A DNA stretch of 64,000 nucleotides from Apostichopus japonicus (taxonomy: Eukaryota; Echinodermata; Holothuroidea; Aspidochirotida; Stichopodidae), in contig NC_092580.1 of assembly GCF_037975245.1 (NCBI RefSeq), positions 28,485,501 through 28,549,500 on the forward strand. The letters run 5' to 3'. Positions 21,848 through 41,000 of this stretch are shown here, piece after piece. Within the stretch, counting starts at the first letter, position 1, and each line of letters begins with the position of its first letter. Both the position numbers and the translations under genes were made by a program. The notes below the pieces were generated by a model. That model was not told the origin of the DNA, did not search any database, and saw only the letters and a list, made by a program, of their open reading frames with translations.

Positions 21848-24800
21848 TCATTGAAGGTTTTCTTTCTCCTAACAGGAAAATGACCTCAAGTAAGACCTAC
21901 CGTCCTAGATAAAGTAATGTCTCGCCAATGGTTAACACAGTAGATGGATTGCCTTCCTGTATTATGCACTTATGTATTACTATTTTCTGGAATTGAGAGT
22001 AAAAATGCACATTACATAGCTATTACAGGTTGGAAACAATGATATGAACTGATATGAAGGCCAATTTTACAACTGTTTACTTTTTTAAAAGGTAGGGCAT
22101 ACTTGAGTTTCAGCTAGGTATCAAAATATGTTAATTAATGGGTTTGAATTTCTATGTAAGGAGAGAATTCTAATAAGACCTATCCTGTGATGTTAGAAAT
22201 ATTTTATTCTCATTTCAAGGTTTAGAAAAGTGTCAATCTATATAATGTTAAGAGTAGAATGAAGAGCACTTTTTGCCCAAACTCTTGCTTTCTAAACGAT
22301 AACTAGAGAAATAACTGTAGAAGACCTTGTCCAAATATGACTTCAATACCAATTCAATCAGTATTGTTAGTATCCTGACATGCAGTTGATTTGTAAATAA
22401 CAAATTCAAAAACTACTGTAAATTGTTAGAAAGACACATCAGTGTTTTATAAATGATAAGAGTGATGGTAAGGAAAATTGCAATTAGAAAAAAAAAAACC
22501 CTACTGTAGGTATAAAAGAGGCTGCAGCTGCTGGTGCCCATCAGCAAAATTTCATATTTTGGTTGTGAAGCAAATTTGTTGTTGCAGCTACCTTTAAAGT
22601 GGACAAATCTTGCTGGCATTGTTATAAAGAGAGGGGCTTCTATAAACTGAAAGTGGCAATAAAAACTGTCTACAGTAATTTTCTCAAGTCCAAAAAGAAG
22701 TTTTCCCACAATCTGCGACATATTTTGAAGGAGCACTGCAGTTTACATAGATAGTTGTTCATGGGTTGGCATGATTAATAGCTATAATGCAAGTCCTTGT
22801 CTTGCTTAAAGCTTCTGTTCTTGTTTGTAAACACCTCTCCTGTCATACAAAATGTATTGTTAGCTACGTGCATTGGTTTCATAATGCACGCTCAATACCT
22901 ACATTTTCAAACAAAATGTTAGTACTCTTGATGACCTATGCCTTCTTTGCATCCATAAAGGAATCTGGTATGAGAACGAAAAAAATCAACATTTCACACC
23001 AATTACCACCTTATGGCACTATTTTTTAGGGAGAAAAATTCATGTTAGCTGTTGCAAAGACTGATATTTTTACAAAAGGGAGAAATAAGTGACCCTGGTG
23101 CAAATATGGAAATGTTGTGTAACCTTACCATTGAAATGTGGCATCTTTATTTGATGCACTGTATCAGGAGTCAACCCAGATTTTCTGCAGCAATGATAAA
23201 TAGACATTTACTATGTTAATTTGCCATCAAAACTTGTTTATCTTTACTTTATTTTTTCTCCTTGCTTGATCAGGAAACCTATACAATCTTCACACATCAA
23301 ATATTGCACATTCCTAAACCTTGAATTTCATTCAAACTATGGTACACTATGTATGCAACTTTTAGTAAAACCTGTAAAATAAGGGAACTCTGCTATTGTA
23401 TTGAAAAGTTGTAAAACTGAATGATAGTAGCAGTTTGGTGGAAGAAATCACTTTAATTTTGAATTGATTACTTTCTTTGTAGCTTGTTATAGTATTTCTG
23501 TTGAATATTCAGCAAAGGGAGCCTCATTTTATGTTATTGAAATGACAAATTATAATTTTGGCTTGCAGAGGTATGCAAATATCTTGAAGCTGGTTTATTA
23601 AATAAAAGTTAGATTAAATTTTCAGATTTCTTTTAGTACCAATGGCATACTCATAAATCTTCATATTTATGATTTTGTGACAACTCTGTCCAGAAAAGGT
23701 ATCATCATTGTAAATTAATATACTTTAATGAATAATTGTGCTCCATAGTACTTAGTTATTTACTCTAAGAGTGCACTAGATATGTGTACATTAATATAAT
23801 TTTGTGGTAAATTTTTGCCGTAGTGGAGATTCAAACTGCTCATGTAAATTCCTGTGGTTTCAGTGAAAGATATTCAATTAGCTATCTCCGGAGTGGCAAA
23901 CGAACCTATTGCTGAATTATTAAGGGTAGACAACCTCTCAAATGTGTTTTACAAGTTGACAGCCAGGCCAGTAACCTTTGGCTCATGTCAACATGAGATA
24001 GTGTGTTTGGAAAGCGGAGGAGCTTTCATACCTCCTTTTAGCAAGAGATTAATCTGCTTTGCTTTTCTCAACAGTAAAGTTGCAAGACATGTGTCTGTTA
24101 AGCCCATTAGCACAATACTTAAATCTCATGTTAAAAACCTGTTCTCCAAATTTTGCATAAGACATTTGGCACATGAATTAAAATCCCATTCTAGTTGAAT
24201 TTATGCTTTTTATTTCAAAGCAGATCATAATTCTGTAGAAGTGTTTAGCTGCCATTTGTTAAAGAAACTGTTAACTTGATTTACATTTCTAGACAGCAAG
24301 TCAACTATCTCATCTTTAGTTTGGTTGAATTTACAGTATCAATATTCATTTTGATTGGATTAGAAAAGGATTGAGAATATTATGGAACTGGACATACCAT
24401 GCACTTTTTTTTTTTTTCTCTGTTGTAACATTTAAATTGAAAACATTTACAGAGCATGAAGTTAGAAGTAGAATCGGATTCATCCTGACAAAATCAAGCT
24501 GCCCTCAAGTGGAGTACGATTTTTATCTGTACACAAGATATTTATGGAATAGAGTAAAGATGTAGTCGGAGTATGATCATGTTTAAATTCAGCTCATATT
24601 GTACATAGCAAGGAAAATATGTAATAAACAACAAATTTGGTAAAGTCTGTCTTCTGAATTTTTTGTTGTTGTTTGGCTCATCTGGTTTCTAATGAATTGT
24701 GTAGCAGTATCTCTACTTTATCCTTATCAGGCAACTTCTTATCCCATGGGCTAAAGGTGTACTCTCTCATAGTACACACACAGTCAGATTTAACTAATGC

Positions 24801-26460
24801 TTTTTGTTATGTTTGCAACATATTGAAAGGAAAACATAGATAGCATGATGCATTACCATATTAGTAGATGTCCAAACCTTTGAGATCTATTCCATCATAC
24901 AACAAGCAAGGAAAATAATTTTGGTTCTTACAACCAAAATCAAATTTGAACGGTCATCCGAATATCTGTTCAAACAGCTTTGGAGGTCATCTGGCTAGTT
25001 ATTTAACATGAAATCCAGATCTCATAAGAGAAATGCAGGGAAATAATTTCGGTTCTTACAACCAAAATCAAATTTTAACGGACATCCAAATGTCTGTCCT
25101 AACAGCTTTGGAGGTCATCTGGCTAGTTATTAAACATGAAATCCAGATTTTATTGCAACTAAACACCTACAAATATCTTAAACAGGAATCACCCTCCAAC
25201 AGTTTGGAGATACTGAAATAAAATTTAGTGGTAGGCTAAGATCCACCTACACAGGCGAGTTTTACTGGCCCTAAACGTGTTCTTTTCACCAAACCTACAC
25301 ATCTCCTACAGGATACAAATTGGTTGTGCCACGTTATTTTGCTACATTTTTCTGACAAAACTGAATTTGCAGTTTTGGCAATAAAAAAGCAAGGCTCATT
25401 TTGAGGGACCTGACAAACTTTGCCCTGCTATGGCCAGTCTACACTGCACATTGCATTCAAGGTGGAACTCACCATTGCCATTAATTGTTCCAACAGCTGA
25501 TTACACTTTTACTTTGTATCTTCAACATGGTCTGGTTATTCATATAAACCAAATAGAATATGTTCATGTAACTTCATAGAAGCAATTAGATGCATTAACC
25601 TGAACTGTAAGGCTGAAGTTCACAAGATACCATTTTATAAATTGTCTGTTGGTTTAATTTGTATGTAAGGCACAGGGAATAACTTAAAATTCCTTTTGGG
25701 AAATGCAGAGATAGAATGTGGGTTCAACACATATCTTTATGTAAATTTACCAAATTAATATAATTCTGTATGATACAATTTAATGGACACTCAAATATGT
25801 TGCCAATGGAAGTAGGAAAGTTGACACAATACTCTTTAAATAAAGTAAGCTATAACAGGTTTCACTACTAAGCCCGCTAGAACAAGCTTGAGCAATCTAT
25901 GTACATAGAAATATCCAATTTTAGAGATTACTCCAGACTAACAAGCAACTTGTATCTTTTCCTCAAGTTTATAAAGCTGTGGTAAGAGGTATCAACTTCC
26001 AGGAAAGTCATGACACCCACTTTTTGTCGTTTGCAGTTATTTGAGAAAGCCAGCTTCATTGTCTTGAAAGATGTAGAAACACAAGTTCATATATGTAGTG
26101 TATCTCATGACTGGTGCAAATTTATGCAACTAGTCAAAGGGATGAATTTTTGAACTTTCAGACCTACTGGAAGAAATATCTTCCCAAGGTTTGGTCTTCA
26201 TAAGTTACTGGATTTTCTGTTGAGGTTAACCAGTTGGCTTGTCCAACAAGATGGTATTATTGGTAAGCCTTGCTGAGTGCTTTACATTGTATAAATCATC
26301 TGGCTGTCACTGTTCCAAAGGATACTTTTGGTTGTGCAACAGAAATATAAATCAAATGTCTTCTGTGAACGGGCACACGGACGAGCTCAACGAATGAAGT
26401 TAATGATGAAACAATTGAAAAAATACTGCTGTAGCCAATAATTTATGTTACTGTGTTGAC
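21848..26460. other. TBC1D22 3' UTR and intergenic region
   Basis: No further gene could be supported. AATAAA signals on the plus strand at 23601-23606 and 24623-24628 could end the TBC1D22 transcript, but nothing in the sequence decides between them. A 114-codon open frame at 23854-24198 has no family resemblance and AT-rich codons typical of chance. An imperfect 129-bp tandem duplication lies at 24906-25149. Confidence 0.5.
24906..25149. repeat. Imperfect 129-bp-period tandem duplication
   Basis: Two copies of about 115 bp (24906-25020 and 25035-25149) share CAGCTTTGGAGGTCATCTGG and most of their length, with roughly a dozen differences and a short spacer. The function is unknown. It lies between TBC1D22 and the alpha-tubulin gene. 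Confidence 0.85.
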
Positions 26461-26463
26461 AAA

Positions 26464-26469
26464 TTTATT
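26464..26469 (-). terminator. Alpha-tubulin polyadenylation signal
   Basis: A canonical AATAAA on the minus strand lies 105 bp after the tubulin stop codon. It is the nearest such hexamer, so a short 3' UTR of about 120 nt is likely. Confidence 0.6.
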
Positions 26470-26573
26470 CAGATCCAACGATAATTTAAATTCCTGAATT
26501 GTTCTAAAATGTTGGTGTTAAAATTGACAAGTATGTTGAATAAGTTTTGTTTGAAATTTCAAGGTGTACAACA

Positions 26574-33185
<6,612 letters not shown>

Positions 33186-33376
33186 TTTGACGACGAGGAA
33201 GACTAACCGGTCGTTGTTTTTAAGTAAGTCTGTGGATTTAGAACGTCGACGACTGCTGCTAAGTAGCTTGCCAACTGTTGAATAAATCAGATCATGGATC
33301 TCATGCTCAAAAGACGCACGAATATCCTCTCTTCGAGATCGTTGCCACAGTGATATTTGTATATCTGTTCTTGTAA

Positions 33377-33457
33377 CCAATCGGTTTGCGAGAATCGTCA
33401 GCACATGAACATATTAACCAATGAAAAGTAAGCGCGCCACATCATACCCTGACCAAT
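33377..33457. promoter_or_regulatory. Triple CCAAT cluster upstream of alpha-tubulin
   Basis: Three CCAAT pentamers occur on the plus strand at 33377-33381, 33418-33422 and 33453-33457. They are spaced 41 and 35 bp apart and lie about 190-270 bp upstream of the tubulin ATG. Evenly spaced CCAAT boxes are a common promoter layout bound by NF-Y, which works in either orientation. The transcription start is not visible from sequence alone, so the promoter role is inferred from position. Confidence 0.45.
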
Positions 33458-33499
33458 CAAAAGTTACCAGAAATCAAAACTGGATCTAACTGGTTTTTT

Positions 33500-36400
33500 G
33501 TAGAATCTGGCACGCGACTTGAACGCAGTACAGCATAATACAATGACATGTGACTGAGCCGTGTACAGACGGCCCTAGGAGTAAAAAATATCCAAAGATT
33601 AGACTAGCCCAGAGCTCTTTGAATTCGGGAAGACTTGCTAACGTATATACGTATCTCTGCCCAAAGATATACAAGGCGGCGCGGAAGATGTCTGTTACTT
33701 GTTAGGCACGGCTCGCTCGAACCTAAATGTTTGTATGCGCACGTACGTGTGCTTCTAGTACTGAGTTTAGACAAGAAACAAAAATATACTTTAGTGGGTA
33801 TATAGTCTTTCGTATATCCCTGCCGCAATTGGTTCTCCTCTTACCTAATGTGCACCCACACATATAGTGCATGAAGTGACTTATATTAAGAATAGCAACC
33901 CATTCATCATAAATATATTCACATGTAAAATGAGGCTATTAATAGCTTTACATAGATCAGATCTCATTCAGACCATAAACAAACCATAGGCTAAAACACT
34001 GGGCGAAATGGGTTGTCCGTGCATGACTGCCTATGTTAACGTATACCCTTGAAACGTAAGATGCAGATAATAAACAACGTTTACTGAGCTGATATAGGGT
34101 TGTATGCAATAGTGATCTTCGTGTTACTATTCAGAAAGCTTGACTTACAGGATGGTAATCAAGGTCCGTCTTGATGCAGTGAAATGATGTATTCAATGAT
34201 ATTGTTAGTTTTCGTCGATGCGGTCTGGTTGACCCGTATTATTGACCAAGACCGATTTGAAAGCTCAGTATACGCCCACCCCGAAATGTGTATATTAGTT
34301 ACGTGATGCCACACATTCAAGTCATATTCCATATAAATACATAAAACGAGCATCTCTAGTTGGAAAGGGAAGAATGATTTCAAACCACCATATCAAAGTG
34401 TCTAGTATTTTTTGGAAAATGGTTCTGGCCATGGTAGCATTCTAGCAGTTTTGACGTCACTAGTTAGATACTGCCATGCCGATCAATATGTTTTTCAAAC
34501 TGTGGATATGTTATAATCAGGATTTACCCAACGTTCAGCCATATGGCAACTCCGACAACAAACTTTCGATAGATAACTGTAACCAGACGCAAATCGTGCA
34601 CGAATCTACAACACAACCAGTCTCATGTTATGGCGAATCAAAGTCTCAATTAAATGGAACGTCAATCTTACACTTGATAGTGGATCAACAGACCGATAAC
34701 TGAGAAAGGTCAGAGGTTGTGAAGGAAAACCATAATGCCCCCAAAAAACTTACTATTTGTGTGTTCATCTAATTACCCTCAACTGAAGATATCATAACAT
34801 GTTTTGACCAACTGATAAAGAGAAACTTGCCCAAAATATTAGGTTTTCACATTATTATCTTTTCCCACCACAATGACATTTGACCTCCACAAAATCAATA
34901 GTGTAGCATCCTCATACCACGTTTGAGATCCATCCAAGTATACATATATGGGACATGTTTACAACTCAACTCAAGTCATGACATACACATGCAGTGACCG
35001 AAAAAAATCAGTTGTTGACTGTATGTGCTGTGAATGACGTACAGCACATTCACCAACATTGGTATTAAACAGGTTGGTTAATTGTAATGCAAACTATGAC
35101 AAAATACAGAATAAGTGAAACATGAAAATAATCCAGGTTATTGCACTATGTAATTCACTTCAAAAAAATCAATGTTCATGCATTTTAATTTAGTAATACT
35201 AAGAAATTATCCCAATTACTATATATACCTGGTAAAACTCATAATTGATGGAAAGGTACAAATAGGCCTATAGCACAATGATAATGCAATCTGACAGTAA
35301 TACTGTTATAGGGGCAGTTGCCTTGCTAACAGGAATAAGGTGTAACAAATGTTATCTTTCAATGAAAAGTAATTTGGGTTTATGGCATATCATGGGGAGT
35401 CAAATGTGCTATTATTATTTACCACTTTTCCCTGCTTTAATTATAACATATATCACAACTATCCCTGAGCTCCAAATGCGAAGTACAAAAGTTGCAATGA
35501 AACATCTGTATAGGTGGATGGTAGGTGAAGGAAAGGGGGAGGGGGAAGGGAAGGAGGGGGAAGGGAAGGAGGGGGAAGGGAAGGAGGGTTAGGAGGACGA
35601 TGTCTTCTATGCTCCCTCTGGACTTGCTGCGTATCAAACAGACTAGTCTCATGAGATTGTTTATTACGAAAATTGAAAGGCACAGCTTTGAATGAGTTCA
35701 GGCTAGAGTCTAAATGGTACTTCACTAAAGATTATGGATAGGGTAGACACCAAATATAATGTTACACATCAAACAGCAGTTATTACTTATACTAAGGTAA
35801 TTAGATGCCACGGCTGTCAATAGCTAAATTTCCTGTACTGTTGGACAGTATTAAAAGAAAAATGTACAATGTAAAATAGAAACTATGACATTTGCATAAA
35901 TATATAGCAGGTGGTTAGACATGCATCACTAAAATGAAATACAACTGTACAAGAGTACTTAACATTGAAAGTTGCAAAAAAAAAATAGAAAGATCCATCG
36001 CCCACAAAATTTATACTACATAGGAAATCATAAAAATGAACAAAAGTAGAATATCTATGATAGACACATATCAAAAAGAGTTGCTATGGTAACACTACCC
36101 TTAAATATAACAACAGAAAGACTTCTGCTATAAGAGCAACTATCCTGTATTGAATGGAATGTGCAAGATGCTGTAAGACTTCAGCTTAGGCTACCGTAGG
36201 AGGAAGATTTGAAAAGTCTCCAGTGAAATGCAGATTGGATTTCCAATTTAAAGAACAAAATTGTTTTCTGTTTCTTTCGTTCTTTACTGAATTGAGACGA
36301 GAATCTGAGTTTCAATTAAATTGCCAGATACACTTTTGAGATAAAATTTGAAAATTCCTTGAGCACTAATATAAAGAATAAAAGAAAGACAACAAATCAT

Positions 36401-38069
36401 CTAGCAGACACTGACAATGTGTTGTCACATAGCATAGCAAAATGGTTACAGAACAATGTTACTTGAAATGTTATTTTCATTAGCACTTATTTAGCCTCAT
36501 TTCTTACATGGGCTCACTTAACTATGTTTCTGTTTGACATGGCTAATGCTCCATACGTCTCTTACTTTGCCTCCTTGATATTCAACCTAAAAAATTTGAC
36601 AAAAGTTGCATGATAAATTACCAAAGGTCACAAGACTAAGTGTGACATTTACACAGCCACTGCAAATATGAATGGCACAGTATCAGAGGCATTGCATTAG
36701 GGCAGTTAAAAGAACAAGGAACCACTACCCCCCCCCCCCCACCCCCATGTCCAGGAACTGCTAGTCAAGAAAGAATCTGAAGTTAGCCAGATAGAACTTT
36801 GTGGCTTTTACATTTGTGTCAAGTGCAGTTTGGATTGAGTAAGGGTTAAAGGATCCAGTTGTAACTCTTGAACAGGGTTTGGGGGATGGGGGGGGAAGGG
36901 TGGGGGGTGAAGCCATAGCTACCCCACTGCACGTACGATTGATAGCATTGGAGGTTAAAACTTGCATTGAATCATATCACTACAACTCAGCATGAATGAA
37001 GCCAAAAAAAAAACACAGTTGGAGCTTATTTAGGTAAATCTAGACACTTTTTCATACCCAGTTGGGAAATTGTTTTTTTCTACTCTGTACTCTATCCTTT
37101 ATGTATACACAAAATAGAGCAGAGTTGCGTGAAAGGCACTTTTGAGTATTTGCATGATTTGATACAATCATGGATATCTCTTATACTAAAAACTGAAAGA
37201 AGTTTGAAAGATTTCACTCGTCTAAGTCTACGATAAAATATTAATCTGGCGACTTATAATTACAAAAACGTCATGCAATAAACACATTACACATACATTA
37301 CACGTATGAGAATTTTGTTACATAATCATTAAAATAGCCTGCTTACTGTTGCAACTGCAATCAGCTAGAAAAAAAAATGTGGATCTCAAAATGATTGTCC
37401 ATAATTCAATTAAACTACAAAAGATACCTTATTATATGTCATTTAAAAATTGACATTTAAACAATGTTTTGTTGTACAATATATTGTATTTGTCAAACTA
37501 TGCCCATCCCCAATTCATTTTTTGTAACTCTTTTTGCTTCAATTTTTGATTGCAACATAACAGCAACCACCACTTTCACTCATGCAAAAATATATAAAGA
37601 AGGTTTGATAAAACCAAAAAAGTTAGTGTTTAATTACAATACATTTGCTCCAAACTTTGTGAGGAAAATTTTGTAGAAAGATTGCTCTTCACTTATTGCT
37701 CATTTTTTATAGTTCCTTCTATGAAAGCATGATAGATTTATGATAAATTGCAACTGTTTGCTAACTGGCATTTTTATAGATATAAAAAAACTGGCAAAAA
37801 GGAAAGAAAATGAAATTTGTGTACAATTGATTGATTTGTTCTTGATAATTTCAGATGAAGTTTTGCCTAATGCCTTATCACTAAAGATTTGAAAGCCTTC
37901 AGAAAACATAAAATCAATATTTAATTTAATTACTATAAACCCTGATCCATATAAGTTTTGGTTCAAAACAACCTATAGAATATTACAATCTATGTTTTTA
38001 CCCTTCTGAGGTTAAAAACGGTTAAAAAGATAAAACACTATAAAAATTCGTACAAATTATTTTATATTT
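33500..38069. other. Region between alpha-tubulin and the TTC41-like gene
   Basis: No gene could be supported in this 4.5 kb, which separates the tubulin 5' end from the 3' end of the TTC41-like gene (both on the minus strand). A GA-rich minisatellite lies at 35533-35590, and C/G homopolymer-rich patches at 36729-36746 and 36880-36910. The 3' UTR of the TTC41-like gene must lie just below 38070, but no canonical AATAAA on the minus strand was found close by. Confidence 0.5.
35533..35590. repeat. GGGAAGGAGGGG minisatellite
   Basis: About four purine-only units of 15-16 bp (GGGGAAGGGAAGGAGG type) lie in tandem. Such homopurine tracts can adopt triplex or quadruplex structures. They also create proline/leucine-rich or glycine/lysine-rich spurious open frames on the two strands. 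Confidence 0.8.
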
Positions 38070-41000
38070 CTAGATGTCGGCACCTTTCGAAGAGCCGTCA
38101 ATATTTGGTAAGAACGATTGGTTCGGTCTCCTCTGGTGCCTTCTGCGTGGATACGTGTCACTGAAATCTTTGGAATACCGACCAGGTTCATGATACCATG
38201 TAGCCGTATGGACGCCCTTCGGAGCAACAGGTCTGGGGCACGGAGGCTGCCCCATAAGGTCCTTTATGTCGCTGTGAGGCCCTTGCACCGTGGTGACGTT
38301 GCTGGGATGCAAATCAAAGGCCTGAGGAATGTCACAAGAGGAATGATGTGAAGCGTATGATACCTGGCTCATGGTCAGATGAGGTTTGGGGTCAAAGATA
38401 CTCCTATTCAAAGATGCTGTCCTTGGTCTCTGTCTCTTACTGGAATGGCTAAATGAGGAGGTTTCCCTCGTTTGGAAGTTCTGATGATGATGATGAGTCG
38501 ATGGCGAGACCTGCCTCTTCGTGGATGGGCTGTTCCTCCGTCGAGCACGGTCCGTGTCCTTTCTGCTTCTTCTCAAGTCTCTTGCCAGAGCAGGGGAGGA
38601 GCTCCTCGCACGGAATCTGGGTTTGTCCAGATGCCGGTTCTGGATGCGTTCACGTCCCAGCCCATCTGTTGTAAGTCCCCTCTTGTGTGGAGCAGTAAAT
38701 GAGCCATATTTCTGTTGCTGTAGAAACTTTGTTCTCGACTCCTCAACTTTTCTGTCGAGTACCTCTACGTCTGCTACATGCCAGGACATGTGGCTGTACG
38801 CCAGGGGGGCGTCCCATCTCTTTGCTCCAGGGGCTCTGGAGTGGTCATAGTGGCCTTTACTCAAATCCTGTTCTAACTGCTTCAGGGTACCTCGTACTGC
38901 CAGAGTAAGCTTGTGCGTTGGGCCGAGGGATGAAATTCGTATATCCAGGGCCTTGTTTAGCAGAGTGCTGGCATCTTTCTTGCAAGTTAGACTGTGATCC
39001 CTTTTCAACAGCTTTCCTGCAAAAATAAAATATTGCAATGCTTCAGAAAACATAGTCAAAGAGCTTCAAACTTCATATTATCTCTTGTCACTTTTTTTAA
39101 ATTTTAAGTTAAAAGGCAGAAATATGTTATCTTCCCTATCATTAGAACACTAATAATGGTTCTGCAAATATATTAATCTCAAATAAGTTTCGGAGCCCTC
39201 TCAATGAATGTGTTACATGTCAGTGAACCAGCGACCTATTTTCAATTCACCTCTATTAGTTTGATATTTTCACAGTGGGTTATAATGTCTTCTCAAGAAG
39301 TATTACACTCCAGTGGTTGGAATTTGTGTTGATAGCTAATTATAATACATCAGAACCAAAATACAATAGTTCTACTACTACTAATATGTATCTATTCATT
39401 AGACGTTTAACCTTAGGTTGTAATGTCACCTGGCATTCGATGTTAGGCTATCAATTCAAACTCCAAATACAGTACTGCAAAGAGAGGAACAGTGTCCTTA
39501 CATTACCACAATAGTGATATACTTATCACAAACGTGTTCAAAAAAACTTTGAATTTAGGCTTAAGTACATCATGTCATTAAACTAAACCTTGAAGAAATA
39601 CAAAACAGTAATAAACACACAACAATTAGTATCAAACGGATAAAATTCATTCCTCCCTAAAGCCGGAAAAAGAGATCAACGTACCAAGGTGAAACAACGT
39701 TGTTGCAACAAGAAGATGGTCATCACCATATACTGTTTTCCTAATTCGCAGAGCTCTTTGGTAGAGATCTTTGGCCTTGTTCCTGTCATAACTGCAACAT
39801 AAAATGATAAGTTCCTTGGAAAGTACTTATAAAAGACAACAATGTATTAAATATCTTGTCCCTCCGCACAGCGTACAAGATACAATATCTAGAGCTGGTA
39901 GAATACAGTCAATTGACCTGCTAACAAATTTTGGTTATATCTCTCTAAGCTCTCCCCTCTTTATATAATTCCTCTTCTTACCAACAAACAAGTGTCCACG
40001 TTTTGGATTCTACAATACATTTTTACCATGTGCTAAGAAAAACAACAAAGTCGGGAATATGTATACATTTTTGAAAAGAAATAGGCAAAGTTTTTTATTT
40101 AGGCTGTCCAAGTAACAAAGTTGATCAAGTGACATAATCAGCATATCATACAAAGTCTGACTGTACATTTACTGAAAATAAACAGGAAGGTCTCAGAAAT
40201 TCTTGAGAAACAACAACCATTGCTTGAAAAGCAATTTCATACACCTCACTTTTTACATGATATCCTGTGTGTTACTTGTTTTGTCACTTTTGGCCTCCCT
40301 TATTCCTCTCCCGCCCCTTGAGGGGCTACGTCTGTGTCGTGTATTCGTTTATGTGTTGGGAAAAAAACTAATAGCCTGTTGGGAAAAAAACTACTAGCCC
40401 TGTGCGCACATGGTTACATTGACGACAGACCAACTGTGAATCGGGAGACAAGAGTTTCAGAGTAACTCGCAATTTTCCACTGTGTATTAATAATAATTGA
40501 ATGCTAGCCAATTTAGCTGAAGGTTACTTCAACCCTTGTATGCAATGATTACCTTTCTGTATTCAGAGGGTCACAAAGCAGCCCTGCGAGGTTATTTAAA
40601 ACCTCTGCTACCCCAGGGTGTGATTTACCATACCAGTGTTCTCTGGCATATAGAGACTTGCGTAGATGTCTTTTAGCCTCTGAGAAATTTCCTGTTTTGG
40701 CTCTGAAAGAGAGATGATGATATCTGTTTAATCTATGATTGTCTTGGCATAATATGAGAAGAGAAAAGTGTGTACAAAAAAAAAAACAACTGCAGGGAGA
40801 AAACATGCCAAGTTGTAAGTCAATTTAAGTCAAGTCAATTGACAAGTCACTTTATCCAACTAACAAACAAACCAAAGGGAATCTGAAATGGCTTCACTTT
40901 GGGGTTAATAGTATGCTAACACATACAAAACTGTTTGATAACCCTCTTCAACTTCTGTCTTGTGACCATAAGTAGCCATATTGCCCAATTGGTTAAAAAC

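Noticed and set aside
23854-24198. 114-codon open frame downstream of TBC1D22
   Set aside because: No recognised domain, AT-rich codon use, and a position in probable 3' UTR or intergenic DNA.
38118-38908. Plus-strand open frames opposite the last TTC41-like exon
   Set aside because: They overlap the coding exon antisense and have no independent support.
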